Assembly: GCA_000827265.1 (NCBI GenBank) | Contig: KN834878.1 | Location: forward strand, 24,198-88,197 | Length of the DNA stretch: 64,000 bases | Direction of reading: 5' to 3' | From: Collybiopsis luxurians FD-317 M1 | Taxonomy: Eukaryota > Basidiomycota > Agaricomycetes > Agaricales > Omphalotaceae | Shown here: positions 10,960 through 22,372 of the stretch, one piece after another | Layout: the number at the start of each line of letters is the position of its first letter | How positions within the stretch are numbered: the stretch's first letter is position 1 | The notes under the pieces: generated by a model | The model's input: the letters and a program-made list of their open reading frames with translations, nothing else | The model's database searches: none | What the model was told of the DNA's origin: nothing | Made by a program: the position numbers and the translations under genes

Positions 10960-13082
10960 ATGGATGGACGCGTATCGTCATTTCTGCACCATCAAATGCT
11001 GGATGCGACACCAGATGTAAAGAAGGCGACGGAGATTGTTCTATCAAGTCGGAAGACGTGGAAGAACGTAACCAAGTCGCTGACAGAGAAGGTATGGCCT
11101 CCGGAAGTTGAGGCTGCTCTTATTGAAGGCAAGGCTAAAGCTAATCAGTGCATTTACGAGCTAACCTGATTTTTTTCAGGCCTCCAAAAATACCGTGCAG
11201 AGACCGGTTCTAAAAACACGAAGCGTTTCCCAAAACGGAACTGCTTCCTATCGAGATACATCAAACTACGTACGGGCTTCAATAGGACTTCGAAGCAGGT
11301 AGGTAGCCGACTTCAACAGTTACGAGACTCTTGCAGAAATGAGCAGAGTAAGGCCATACCCTCTTTGTTTGTCATGATTTTAATTTGCTCCCTTAGTTTT
11401 GAATCTGTTGAGCCGAAAATATTACAATGATAGTGGCGGCGACTGGGACACTGTAAATTCACCCAAGTCGTCCTCAGCATCACATTCCCCCAGCACCCAA
11501 AGCTGCTTCCCTCTGTCATCTCATCCTTCACCTGATGCAGACGCAGGCACTTGGCCAAAGAGCAACGTGCCCGCTTCGACAGCTCGACCACAGACCCACG
11601 TTAAGATTGAGATCGTGGACTTCTCTTTTCCCTCGTCCGGCTCTCATGGCGGTTCGCAAGCTGAGCCTGGCTCAACGTTCATTAGTCTAGACTCTGAATT
11701 CAGCTCGATGGAGGTTAGGTTGACATCCTGGAAAAATCCTATCGTTTCTTTGCGTTTGGCGCAACCTCTCGAAGTTGCCGAGCATTTTTGTCTGTTCCAA
11801 GTGTTTACATCCGGGAAAGTGATCCTTTCGGATTATTCAGCCATCATGCTGCAGTCGGTATCGATACAGACCAGAGAAGGACACTCTGAAAAAATGTATT
11901 ACTATGATATGAAGTTCTTTCCTCGTTATTGGAACTCCGTTTTCAGTTTCTCCGGTAACTGCCTGACATCGTCCTTTTTACTCTTTCTGATATTTACAAG
12001 ATTTAGACTTTACGGGCCACCAGATCCTTCAACAAATAATCAGGCGCAAATCCATCGACCTTGTTGACTCGACCACCACTCCAACCGTCCGGTCGGAAGA
12101 TCAAGTCGTCCATACTATATCTTATGCTTTCGTCACTCGACAGAGATGGAAAGGTTCTGAAGAAGCGGCAAAAGAGCGAATAGGTCGACAGTCTATTGGA
12201 AAATTCGAGCAAGCTTCGACTTCGATTGCAGACACGCTCGGCCTCGATGCTCCTTCTTGTTTCCCGGAGCCAGAATGCCCCTCAGATGGCCGTGCTCATT
12301 TTCCTGTTCAAGACTCATTAGAGGTTGGTTCATCGCAGCCTTCGACCGAGGCCGAATTATCCCATACGAAGCTCTTTATGCCTTCCATCGAGTCCAATGA
12401 GCCGAATAAGATTCCGCTTTCTCTTGTTAAACACACTACCAATGGTACTTACAACAAAAATAGTTTACGTATGACGGCGGCTCCATCCCAGGCAACGACG
12501 GTCGACCCCTACCACTCCAACCTGGGTCAAATCCTCCAACATCAGAAGCCCGAGTTTGCTCAGCCCTCTCAGGTTGACCCATCCGTGTATCTTAATCCAA
12601 GTACGACATCAATGTACCCACAGCTCTACCCGAATCACAGTTCGACATTCCAGGGGATGACAGGTTGGGCAGAACAGGACGTACAGCAGCAGCAGAGCTA
12701 TCAACCGACGCCTGCACCTCAATTTGCGCGTTATGAATCTCAGTACTTTTGGCGTACTCCTGCCGAAGGCTACTCCGGTGACACTGTCTCTCAAGCCCAT
12801 CCTCCTCCTGAGGCTGAAACACAGGCTATGTGCTCTCAGGAAAGAACACTGCTTCCGTCTGGATATACAGGTCGTGAAATTCCTCAGGAATATTCCACGG
12901 GTCCCTTTTACGACCATACTTCTACCACTAATATTCCCCATACCGCCCTCGCGAACGAGCGTGGTACTTGGAAGTCCTGTAGTATTGCCCGCACGAACAT
13001 CATCTCCGAGCCTACCGTGACGAGGCCATCGGCTTATCATCACTCTTCCTCGTCGTTCCTCACGTACGCGAACAATCACTAA
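10960..13082 (+). CDS. TEA/ATTS-domain transcription factor (AbaA/Tec1 class)
   Basis: DNA-binding regulator of the TEA/ATTS family, which in fungi controls conidiation, filamentation and related development. The TEA domain spans about residues 25-105: SSRKTWKNVTKSLTEKVWPP, then VEAALIEG joined across an intron to LQKYRAETGSKN, KRFPKRNCFLSRYI and finally QVGSRLQQLRDSC. These are the canonical helices including the KQVGSRLQQLRD recognition helix. The first intron (11129-11179) uses a GC donor. Further introns lie near 11336-11396 and 11956-12000. The remaining about 560 residues are Ser/Pro/Gln-rich with no known domain, as expected for an activator tail. The start at 10960 keeps the domain close to the N-terminus; no intact upstream alternative was found. 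The stop is at 13080-13082. Confidence 0.88.
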
Positions 13083-13523
13083 ATGTAATTACGTTGTTGG
13101 CTGGGCTGCAGTTTTTTCTGAACCGTTTCTAAGTCGACTTCTTTCGTTTTGATTTGGGTTTTCATTATTTGTAACATATTTCTTTTGATTGGCTCTTTGA
13201 ATGGGAGGTAATGTGATATCTGGTCAGATGACAAGGTAGAAGACGTACAAAGAGACGAAATCGAGTTACTTGTCAAATTAATCAGGGTCAGCATTTGTAT
13301 GGATATTTCGTATCACTTTAAACTTGAGCGTCAGGATTCAAACTCCCAACGCAACCCTTGCGAACTCCAAGCTCCAGATGGTGGGCGCCTATTCAAATTC
13401 CCTGGCGTCTAAGTCTCGCCGCCACTTCCAAAATACCTTTGTTTTGAAAATCTCAAAAATCGAGGAGATGTAAAACTGTCCTCTTACTTGAGAAAATGGC
13501 CGCTAATAATACCCGTTAATAGC
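13083..13523. other. Intergenic, no feature seen
   Basis: The 441 bp between the TEA gene and the F-box fragment hold presumed 3' and 5' untranslated sequence. No gene, repeat or RNA was recognised. Confidence 0.5.
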
Positions 13524-14171
13524 ATGGCTTCGTTTGCATTAGACCCTTCCGCGAACTCTTTCCGCCAAGTGACTCAGCACGCTGTTTCTTGCGTCGAGGA
13601 ACTCACTCGTAAGATAATCATCCACGATAACGAACCGATCTTCGAACAGCTTCGCCGGGGGACATTTGTCACATCTTTTTCGCGACTTTCAGAGGTCGAT
13701 CCTCTTTATGAAGATTCCAGTTCGCGCTTGGTCGAATATGACTACAACATTGCTCAGTTGGAAGAAGCTTTGGGGAAGCTGAAAAACACGCGAGATAGCT
13801 TCAAGCATTCCATAGATGCAGTCAAATCTCTTTGCGCCCCTGTCCGTCGTCTCCCTGAAGACGTCCTCATCGAAATATTTGCTATCTACGCGGATCTTGT
13901 GGGGAATCGGTGGAGCGACAACTATTCTCTGACCTTGTACGCCTCCCAACTACCCGGGCAGGTTCCATGCATATTCAGTCCGTATTTGGAGCTTTCCTGG
14001 ATCTGCTCGTATTGGCGCAAAGTGGTCTTTGAGAGGCCCACCTTTTGGTCATCATTCTCTCTTGCATTTTCGGCGCCTCCTAATGCTGAACGGGAAACCG
14101 AACTTAATGCTCTTCTTTCCGACTGTCTATCACGATCCAAAGATACTCCCCTTGACCTTCATTCCCAGTGA
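13524..14171 (+). pseudogene. F-box protein, 5' fragment cut by a transposon
   Basis: N-terminal part of an agaricomycete F-box/LRR protein (substrate adaptor of SCF ubiquitin ligases). It starts MASFALDPSANSFRQ. A coiled segment (YNIAQLEEALGKLKNTRDS) leads to the F-box (about residues 110-125, APVRRLPEDVLIEIFAIYAD) and the usual following block WICSYWRKVVFERPTFWSSF. Reading stops after PLDLHSQ because the last codons (CAG TGA) are the first bases of the terminal repeat of the Tnp2 element. Removing that element joins the frame to 22236, giving PLDLHFSGG. Family members are normally 400-600 residues, so this 216-residue ORF is truncated. The fragment is CpG-rich, unlike its downstream pieces. 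Confidence 0.85.
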
Positions 14172-14365
14172 AAATCGCACGTTGCCAGAACGAGCCAAAA
14201 GGAGCTCAAACGTTCACACATTGAGCGCCGACGAGCCCAAACGAGCTGATGACGCTCGATTATTTTTGACTCTTCTTTTCTCTCTTTTCATTCATTAAAC
14301 TTTCAAACTTTGACCAAAATCTGACAAGAAATCGAGCCGTACTGAGCTAAATTGAGCTCACTTGA
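14172..14365. repeat. Left subterminal GAGC motif cluster
   Basis: Many copies of GAGCYNAA or its complement (for example GAGCCAAAAGGAGCTC, GAGCCCAAACGAGC, GAGCTAAATTGAGCTCA) lie within 200 bp of the left end. Such subterminal arrays bind the DNA-binding protein of CACTA elements; that role here is inferred. Confidence 0.6.
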
Positions 14366-16125
14366 AACTCTGTAATCCTAACTTCATACATTTCCGAATT
14401 CAATAAACTGTTTCTCTATCTCGACAAAAAACTGTTGCCCCTCCGCCAGATCCTGCTAACTGTTGTCATCATTTCATGGCGCCTCGGACGGAATGGTACT
14501 GCGACTGCCCAGTCAACTGTAAAACTCAAAATCAAGTCTCGAAAGCTACCTATTACGCGCACGCAAGCTATTGTGGCTCTGGATCTACGTACACTCAACA
14601 GCGAACGTTTGGGAGAAGATACGGAGGAGAGTAGTTTGTCTACAGTATGCCAATAGGAATTTTTGACATCCCAATAATATCTGACAGGTTGTAGAAACAT
14701 CGGAAAGCGCAAGAACAACAACAAGCCCAACAACATATCAATGATATTGGAAATGGTTTTCAGGTATGTCTCTTCCATTATCTTTCCTGTTTTAGGCACT
14801 CATTTTGTATAGGATCCTCAAGATATAATGATTTTCCGCCATGGATCTCCCTTGCTTCCAGCTAATCGAACTCAGGATAATCCTCCAGCACCCTGGCTCG
14901 GAGAGAGTTCATTTCAACCACCACCGCCTCTCGGAGATCACCATTCTCCTCCTCAGCCCAATAATGACGAAGATGTGCTGGATCCTTTGCCAGCCTACCC
15001 GAGACCACTTCCTCTGAATACATGGAATGAGGATATTCGTATGGCACAACGTTTTATCAACGAACTTCGGGCCATCACCCTGGATGAATCTGGACTCAGC
15101 AAGGAGACTCGAGTAGCACTGCTGCATCCCGCAGAGTGTTCAATCGAGTTTGGTGATTCAGATGAGGATAAGGATGAGTTTTTGGCACTCGAGCTTTTTC
15201 TCGTCCTCATATCAGGATCGGAAGCTCAATATGCAGGGTCCAAAATTGCGCTTGAACGTAGATACGGTACAAAACTCATGTCCCATAGCCAGGTCAAGCA
15301 GCGCATTGCCTCATTAAGTGGAATTCATCCGATCGTTCATGACATGTGTCCGAATTCGTGCATGGCATACACGGGTCCTTTCAAGGATCTTGAGTCGTGT
15401 GTACGCTGCGCCAAGCCGCGAGTTGATTCCATCTCGGAAAAAGCTTACCAGGAATTTAGTACTATACCCATTGGTCCGTACGTCCAAGCGCTCTATTGTG
15501 ACAAGAAGACGGCCAAGCTTATGGGCTACTTTGGGGAACGGCTGGAAGAACTTGTTCGCCGGGATGAGCGTGGTGAAGCGATTGAGGAGTTTGATGATCT
15601 CTGCTGTGGCAGGGACATTTTGACAGCAGCCAAGGAAGGGAGAATCAACAGAAATGATACCTTTCTTATGATTTCGTTCGACGGTGTTCAGCTATACGAG
15701 AAGAAACAGTCCGATTGTTGGATTTTCATCTGGATCCTGCTCGGACTTTCCCCCAATTGTCGATACAAAAAGAAATATGTCGTTCCTGGACCAAACCCCC
15801 CAAAAATCACACAGTCGTTCCTATTTCCAGCTCTTGCGCATGTTGAATCACTCAATAAAGCTGGTGGTCTACATATATGGAATGCTCAATCTAACATTAT
15901 CTACTCTTCGAAAATTTTCATTGCACTTGCTGTCGCGGATAGTCTTGGACTTGTTCACTTCAGTGGGGGCGTGGGCCATTCAGGCAAGCATGGCTGTCAA
16001 CTCTGGTGTGGACAGCCAGGTCTTCATAAGGAAGGAGAGGCCACATACTTCCTGGTTATGTTCAAACTGGATGGCTATGTAATGGCTGGGTGCGACTTTG
16101 ATGACCTCAATCCTGCTTTCATCTA

Positions 16126-16379
16126 CTGTGGCATTTTGAGCACTTCGTAAGGGGTGGGACAGTGGGACAAATCATACGAAATTTATTTTTCGTAAGTGCC
16201 TGTTGGACGCCGGGACATCCAGGAATTTATGAAATTTAACTACTTTAAAAGGCTAAGTGCCCATAGGCGCCTGGGAAAAAATCCGTAAGAGCTTGAATGG
16301 ACACTGGACAGGGTGGGACATTTCATTTTGTAAGATGCCCTGCAGACACAGGACATACGAAGTGCTTAAAATGGGACAG
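16126..16379. mobile_element. 254-bp MITE with TA target duplication
   Basis: Inverted termini CTGTGGCATTTTGAGCACTT (left) and, reversed, CTGTCCCATTTTAAGCACTT (right), each extending to CGTA, flanked by TA at 16124-16125 and 16380-16381. Excision with one TA restores the transposase frame. A TA duplication points to Tc1/mariner-type mobilisation. No coding capacity. Confidence 0.85.
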
Positions 16380-17355
16380 TATTCCATGGATTCAGAATGC
16401 TACATTGAAGATCTTCGATGTGTCATGCTTTCTCATAATGCCACTGATTATTCTGAGAATCGCAAAGAAACTGGTATCAAAGTACCCAGTCTCTTTCTAG
16501 GCATGCATCCTGACACAATCCTTGGGCTCCCAAACATGTTTCCATGCGATATTATGCATCTGGTTCTCAATCTTGCTGACCTGATTACTCCTCTCTTGCA
16601 AGGGTCTTTGAAACTATGCAACAAAGATGACGATGTATCAACCTGGGTCTGGGCAGTCCTGAAGGATAATGATACTTGGACACAGCATGGTGCCGATGTT
16701 GCAAATGCTACTAAATATCTTCCTGGATCCTTTGATAGACCTCCATGCAACCCAGCAAAAAAGATTAATAGCGGCTACAAGGCTTGGGAATACTTGCTAT
16801 ATCTCTTTGGTTTGGCACCTGGTCTCCTTTATGGTGTCCTTCCACTTGAATATGGGAAATCATTCTGCAGGCTCCCTGCCGCTATACATTGAGTCTACCT
16901 AAAAAGATCACTCAATCTCAGCTTTGCACCATGCACATCCTCCTCATTCAATTTTCCGTTGAATTTGAGCAACTCTACATACAGCGAAAGGTATATCGGC
17001 TACACTTTGGGTGACAGAGTATTCATATACTCAAACACATGGCTCCCGAAGTTGAATGACTTGGCCCAGGTGCAATATATTCTCAATGGACTATGGAATG
17101 TGCTATTGGTGACCTCACAGGAGAAATTGGATCGGATGTAAACCCATATAAAAACCTATCAAACCTGTGCACCCGTCACACTCAAGTCAATGCCTTGAAG
17201 GCTGCTGTTCCCGAACTAGATCTTGACTGAGAAATTGACAGCAAGATACCACAGGGGTCCCTTGATATTGGCAACCAATATGTCTTTCTATGCAAAAAGG
17301 ATTGCTATCTGCAGGTACTAGAAGATTACGAGAAGGGAGCTTTAGAACAATATGT

Positions 17356-18032
17356 CACCCCCAGCAGTTCAATATTTATTGTCTGTAAAAGGCCTAGTAA
17401 TATATTTAATTTTACCATGAATTTTACCAAATTTTTTTCTATTGCTAAATAATTAATATTGAGCTAGTAAAAGATATAGTTAAATAATCGATTTCACGGC
17501 GCCTTTTTCCCGCGTAAAAGGCACCGGTAATTATGTAATTTTTCCCATGATTTTTCCCATATTTTACCATATTTTTTCCAGCTGTAATCTAATAAATATG
17601 ACCTGTGAGAAAGAATTACTTTTTCTAAAACATTGTCAGCTGACAAATAAAAACTTTTACTGCTGCGAAAAGCAATGGGCGATCATTTNNNNNNNNNNNN
17701 NNNNNNNNNNNNNNNNNCTTTTCGCAGCAGTAAAAGTTTTTATTTGTCAGCTGACAATGTTTTAGAAAAAGTAATTCTTTCTCACAGGTCATATTTATTA
17801 GATTACAGCCGGAAAAAATATGGTAAAATATGAGAAAAATCACGGGAAAAATTACGTAATTACCGGCGTCTTTTACATGTGAAAAAGGCATTCAAAATCA
17901 ATTATTAAACTATACCTTTTACCAGCTAAATATTAATTATTTAACACTGGAAAAAAATATTAAAATTCAAAGGAAAAATTATATATATTACTAAGCCTTT
18001 TACAGACAATATAGATTGGACTGTTGGGGGTG
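17356..18032. mobile_element. Palindromic foldback element (family 1, copy A) with 29-bp gap
   Basis: Both ends read CACCCCCARCAGTYCAAT inward and the arms (about 333 bp each) are inverted copies along almost their full length, so the element is one large hairpin. The inner 110 bp of each arm is essentially perfect. The centre (17689-17717) is N. The target duplication is TGT (17353-17355 and 18033-18035); excision restores the Tnp2 reading frame. It belongs with 59305-61092. Confidence 0.85.
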
Positions 18033-18738
18033 TGTGGAGAATGACTGCCCTGACTTGGTACTGGTAGGATGGCATGCAGACAGAGTTCAGCGATGGGTTA
18101 GGTTACATTTACCAACAGACCAAATAGCTTGCAGTGCATGGAGGGAAATGCTTGGAGATCAAGAGAAGATACACAGATTGCAGGATGTTAAAGTATAGAT
18201 TTAATGCTGATATCATTCATCCAGGTTACTGACATTATTATTAGCTTGCATATCGTAATGGAACTGAATTTGCCAAGGTAAAGTTTTTCTTTCAATTTAG
18301 CTATACAGAAGAAGACACATGTACTTTGGCCATGGTTTCCCTCTACCAAAAGCCTGATCCTGAGCTTTATGAAGCTTCATCAGGTGCACTTTGGTCTTGT
18401 GAACATGGCAGAGATGATACCACCATTGTTGTGGATGTAAAGAACATTACTGCTGTGGTTGCAATGGTACCACACTCAATAACATTCTTAGGGGAAGATT
18501 GAGTGAATAGGGTATTTCTGGTTGAGAAACCAGGATTAGATGTCACAGAGTTAGGTGGGTTTGAGGAAGATGAAGATCCTGATGATTTTGAAGTAGACTA
18601 GGTAATTTTGGTGCCTATTGAATATGTATATTTTCAAACCTATCATTTGCTGGTTCAGTTAATTTGCTATTTCTTGCTGAATGTCAGCAGCCTGGATCAA
18701 AAGTTGTGTACTGCGGACTTGGGAAAATTCCATCTTGC

Positions 18739-19433
18739 TGTTAGGACCTTTACTACCTTTGTTGTTAGAAGCTTGTAGCAGGTTCAGTGAATAGAAGGTA
18801 ATTTATTATACCACAGCTGAGACAGAGTATGCAATGGGGAGTTGCTACATACAACAAGTGATTGAGTCCTGTACGGTTTGAGTATTTGATATGGAGGAAT
18901 GATCCTTGAGTGTTGAATAACAAATCTAGTAACTCAGTGTGACTAGAGATTGTATATCAAAAGAACTCATTAAGACGGTATTAATGAGGGCTGACTCGGA
19001 AGGTTCATGACTCGGTGTCCATTTACCCTACGAGATGGAATATTCAAAAGGCTATGGCAGTCGAATAGTCTTGTCAATTGGTTCGACAAGTGAGAAGTGG
19101 ATAGGCCAGTGACTCAGTGTCAATGGGGTTTGCTCGACTCAGTGTTAAGCAGAATAATATTATAGACTAGTGAACAAGAGGACAGAAACAACACAGATCA
19201 AGATAGTTCAGGTAATAACAGCGTTATCATGAGAGATGTAGGTACAAGGCTTTTATACTCTGCGGAAAGACATGTGGTCTTGTGAATAGAAGTTTGGAAT
19301 GAGCAACTGGTTAGTTTGCCTCGCAAAATGTGGGTCAGATTTGGAGAGCCAAATTGATTGGTAAGACTATTATCGAGTCGTGTGGTGAGTGTACTGGTTG
19401 GAAAGAGCAGAAAAAATAGCGTAGGGCATAACA
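18739..19433 (-). repeat. Solo LTR (695 bp), target duplication CTTGC
   Basis: Starts TGTTAGGACC and ends GGGCATAACA, flanked by CTTGC at 18734-18738 and 19434-19438. On the minus strand it holds a TATA-like GTATAAAAGCC (about 19250), which suggests minus orientation. It lies inside the Tnp2 element between its two genes. The superfamily is undetermined. Confidence 0.85.
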
Positions 19434-19439
19434 CTTGCA

Positions 19440-21900
19440 GTCACCTGATGAAATGGGTGATGCATATATGTGGCAGTGCTACCCTAGTTTCCTTCCACAA
19501 TGTCAAACTCTCCCTTGCAAATGAAATCAGTATCTACCTTTTCTGCAATGAAATCAAGTCCTTTCAACTTTGATGACAGTAACCTCTTTCATTTTTCTGA
19601 TGTAAATGCTTCAGTGAGCATCATTTTTGGTTTCAGGGTTAAAAAAATACTCAAACCTTTCATCACAGCCTCCAAATCAAGAACAAAGCTTGATATCTTC
19701 AAACCAGGATAGATTTACAGAGATGCAGATGAACTATTTTACACTGAAGAAAGAATATCAAGAGCTACAGCATCAATATGAGAAAATGGATATTAAGTTA
19801 CATGCAACAAAGTGAGTGACCAGAGGCCAAGTTTCTCTGTTATTGACTATTCTTTGGCGCAGATCCAATTATGAACTGCTTCTCAGTGCTGTCAAGGATG
19901 CACCTGCCCTAAATCCCAACCCAACTACAGCTCTTCTTCATGTTCCCACTTTCATGCGCAAAGATTTCCCAGCAAATCTTATCTGGATAAAAGAAGACTA
20001 TGAAAAAGCTGCCGCCAAGTGTGCTTCAAAACCAACTGGCCTTTCCAATGACTCTGACTCCATGCTCTAGTTTTTACAAGACCACCTTGGCAACTATCTC
20101 TCCTGCGATTCTATTACTACCATACAAGAACATGCCAAAGGTGTATGGCTACTCCTTCTACAGAAAGGCCAGGCTCCAAAAAAGTTCATTAAGGCAGATG
20201 CTGATGCTATCAATCTTTTCAATCATTATATGCTTGCCAGATTTCCTTGCCTTGGGCTCTGCAATAACCACTGGAAAATGAGGATGATTTGGACCAACAA
20301 CTGCTCTTCTTGGGCCCGGAAGATGGCTATACACATTGAACAGGAGAAGCAGGAACTCAAGGTTAAGTTGGAGGAGAATGAGGCTGGGAAATTGGCCACA
20401 TCTTCCAAACTGTTGAGATGCAGAAAAAGGCGCCCTTTTATTTCTCTGGACATCCCAGGTTCAAAGAAGATCAAGACCAACAATCCATCAATCCTTCCAA
20501 CACTATCTTCAACTTTGAGTTCTGTCATACTGGCTTTCCAGACTATCATTCCACTGAATGAAGCCACACTGTCAAGTTTATCATTTCAAAGTATAATTCC
20601 TCCTTCCAGAGCTGAAGAACAAGCTCCCATGTCAACATTAACTTCTTCAGCTGCAGGCCAAGAAGCAGCCCTGACTTCACAGATGGCAGCTGATTCTGAC
20701 ATTATCATGTCAGATATTACCACTCTCACTCCTGTGGTTGCAACTCCACTGCTCGCTGGGACATGGTCAGGTCCTAGTCCTACATCCAATAATATTGCCC
20801 CATTAGGTCCCAATAGTCAATTGCTAGTGTCACTGCTCACTTCCATCTCTTCACTTTCTGTTAACACATCTGCCTCTATTACTGCTTCTACGGCGGCATC
20901 TGATATCATTTCTGCACCAGTTCCCACTCCCACACCTGTTCCCATTCCCACACCTGCTCCTGCCCTCACTTCCAAATTTGCTTCTACCAATATGCTGTCT
21001 TTGTCCTGCATGGATGCATCTATTTCTGTACCTGACCCTACTACAGTGTCATTTCTGTTTCCTGTTACAAGTACTGCTTTTGCTTCTACATCCACTTCTG
21101 CATTTGTATCATCTTTGTTATCTGTTACCAACTCTCTTCCTGTATCCACAGCTGGTATGCTCTCAGATTCTTCCAATAGTGCAGTTTCCATTATTTCAAC
21201 TGCTGCATCAAGACCTTCCAAGGTTCATCTCACTTTCTCATGTAAATCTTATCTCACTAATTCATTCTCTATCTAGCCAAAATTGTCATTGTGAGTATCA
21301 ATTTTGTTGCATCATTTGAGAAGAAAACTGATTTGCATTGCTAGAACTGACATATTCAATGACCCCATTCTAGCTCAATCTCTTGCACCACCACCCTCTG
21401 ATCCAAATGTACAACCTCCAGAGCCCAAAGTGAAGGGGAAAGGAACAAGAGGTTGACAACAAGCGGTTGTCAGTAGCACCATAAACTTTACATAAGCTAC
21501 TGGCTGTGCTGGAGACCATATGCTCACGCTTTGCAGCAATCTTGCAAAACATGAATGGTACAATTCTGTTATTGAGGAAAAAGGTGAAACTCCATGGGAA
21601 GATGAGTGGAAGCCATATTTTGAGAGTTTACTGCCAGATTGTATCAAGGTATGTTGACTGTCTGGTTCTCACATCTTTTGACAAGCTGATATGTAGACAG
21701 TTTTATAAAAATACAGCAAAGGACAAGTTGAAGGCAAATAAACCAGCGGTAAGATTTCCTCAGCCTGGAATCAATGAAATGCAATCTCATTCTTTCAAGA
21801 AGGATAGTCCTGATTCTGTCACATTGACATCCAGTTCTGAGGCAGTTCTCAGTAAATGTAAGTTATTGATTCAATGTGTCGCTCTTCTCCCATACTGACA
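19440..21900 (+). pseudogene. Second gene of the Tnp2 element, function unknown
   Basis: Not recognised. Pieces in three frames suggest a spliced and partly broken gene. An N-terminal MSNSPLQMKSVSTFS segment (19500) is followed by a likely coiled coil (NYFTLKKEYQELQHQYEKM, 19727). Then come a conserved-looking block (NYELLLSAVKDAPALNPNP, 19870-20070) and an aromatic-rich block (LFNHYMLARFPCLGLCNNHW, 20217-20277). A basic coiled stretch (HIEQEKQELKVKLEENEAGK, 20334) precedes a 250-residue Ser/Thr/Ala/Pro-rich tail ending at 21276. A final small segment lies at 21510-21660. A second protein in a CACTA-type element is often the terminal-repeat binder, but nothing here proves that. Confidence 0.45.
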
Positions 21901-21964
21901 TTAGTGTAGAACTGCACTGGAATGTATTTTTTTCATGTTACTCAAGCGGTGTCTGTAGTGTGTA

Positions 21965-22235
21965 CAAATGGACTAGAGTAGGCATAGTACAAATGTCTGT
22001 AAATGAGCCAAACTGAGCCTGAAGGATTCCATGAAATGCCCAGTGGGCAAATGAGTGAATGAGCAAAATCAGCGAGCAATGATTTGGCTCATTTGGGCTC
22101 AATTTGTGAAGGAAAAAGTCTAAAAACACTAGCCAGAATGAGCCAAAACATGCCTGGCCATATAATTTTGATAGGACTGCCAAGATCGGCAAGGCTCCTT
22201 TTGGCTCATTCTGGCAACATGTGATTTTCACTGGG
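21965..22235. repeat. Right subterminal GAGCC motif cluster and terminal repeat
   Basis: Repeated AATGAGCCAAA, GCTCATTTGGGCTC and similar motifs in both orientations mirror the left-end cluster. The last 40 bp are the right terminal inverted repeat, ending CACTGGG at 22235. Confidence 0.65.
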
Positions 22236-22372
22236 CTTTATTTCTCAGGAGGCCTGGATAAGGATTTGTTGATCTGGGAATGACTGTTTAGTCTCTTTTT
22301 TGAACAAGCACATTGATGGCAGTGTTTAAAGTTGATTTGGATCTAAGAGGCCCTGATAGGACAGCTTTTCTA
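22236..22372 (+). pseudogene. F-box/LRR gene, second piece
   Basis: Continues the frame of 13524-14163 once the Tnp2 element is removed: FSGGLDKDLLIWE, LFSLFFEQAH, WQCLKL, EALIGQLF. The stops between these blocks are TGA or TAA, two of the TGA codons sitting where this F-box family has Arg (E-R-LF, H-R-W). The pattern (L)FxxAHRWxxLxL is the usual start of the leucine-rich repeats. The piece ends where an LTR begins. Confidence 0.75.

Larger units (their letters stand above)
14476..18601 (+). pseudogene. Tnp2-family transposase (CACTA/CMC), interrupted
   Basis: DDE-type transposase of the Tnp2 family. The likely start at 14476 opens with a Cys/His cluster (CDCPVNCK ... YYAHASYC). Short introns lead to 14828, a long exon with SQVKQRIASLSGIHPIVHDM, a Cys pair (CVRCAKP) and FDGVQLYEKKQSDCWIFIW. 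The frame stops at 16150 inside a MITE; excising 16126-16379 plus one TA rejoins NPAFIYSMDSECYIED. Further conserved blocks are LGMHPDTILGLPNMFPCDIM, YSQWTMECAIGDLTGEIG and NPYKNLSNL. The foldback element at 17356-18032 cuts the next part; excision gives ALEQYVENDCPDLV, then QRWVRLHLPTDQIACSAWRE and EKPGLDVTELGG near the end. Remaining stops in the 16.9-17.2 kb part make it nonfunctional. Confidence 0.82.
14164..22235 (+). mobile_element. Tnp2/CACTA-like DNA transposon, 8.1 kb, with nested insertions
   Basis: The element is bounded by inverted repeats of about 40 bp. The left begins CCCAGTGAAAATCGCACG and the right, reversed, begins CCCAGTGAAAATCACATG; both continue TTGCCAGAAYGAGCCAAAAGG. The flanks CTTCATT (14157-14163) and CTTTATT (22236-22242) form an imperfect 7-bp target duplication. 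Removing the element with one copy restores the F-box frame, which supports the borders. Inside are a Tnp2-type transposase gene, a second gene of unknown function, and arrays of GAGCC-type motifs near both ends, as in CACTA elements. Nested in it are a 254-bp MITE, a palindromic foldback element and a solo LTR. Confidence 0.8.

Noticed and set aside
10498..11020. Separate small gene upstream of the TEA domain
   Set aside because: The frames are short, overlap the TEA start in another frame and show no motifs; treated as leader sequence.
12609..13079. Long minus-strand ORF opposite the TEA-domain gene
   Set aside because: It is a shadow of the Ser/Pro-rich coding tail; no family features.
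13325..13400. tRNA-like segment with GGATTCAAACTCCC
   Set aside because: No acceptor stem or D-arm could be paired around it; no tRNA, rRNA or snRNA gene was recognised anywhere in the window.
20817..21221. Minus-strand Val/Glu/Gly-rich ORF
   Set aside because: Antisense of the Ser/Thr-rich tail of the second Tnp2-element gene, which explains its composition.
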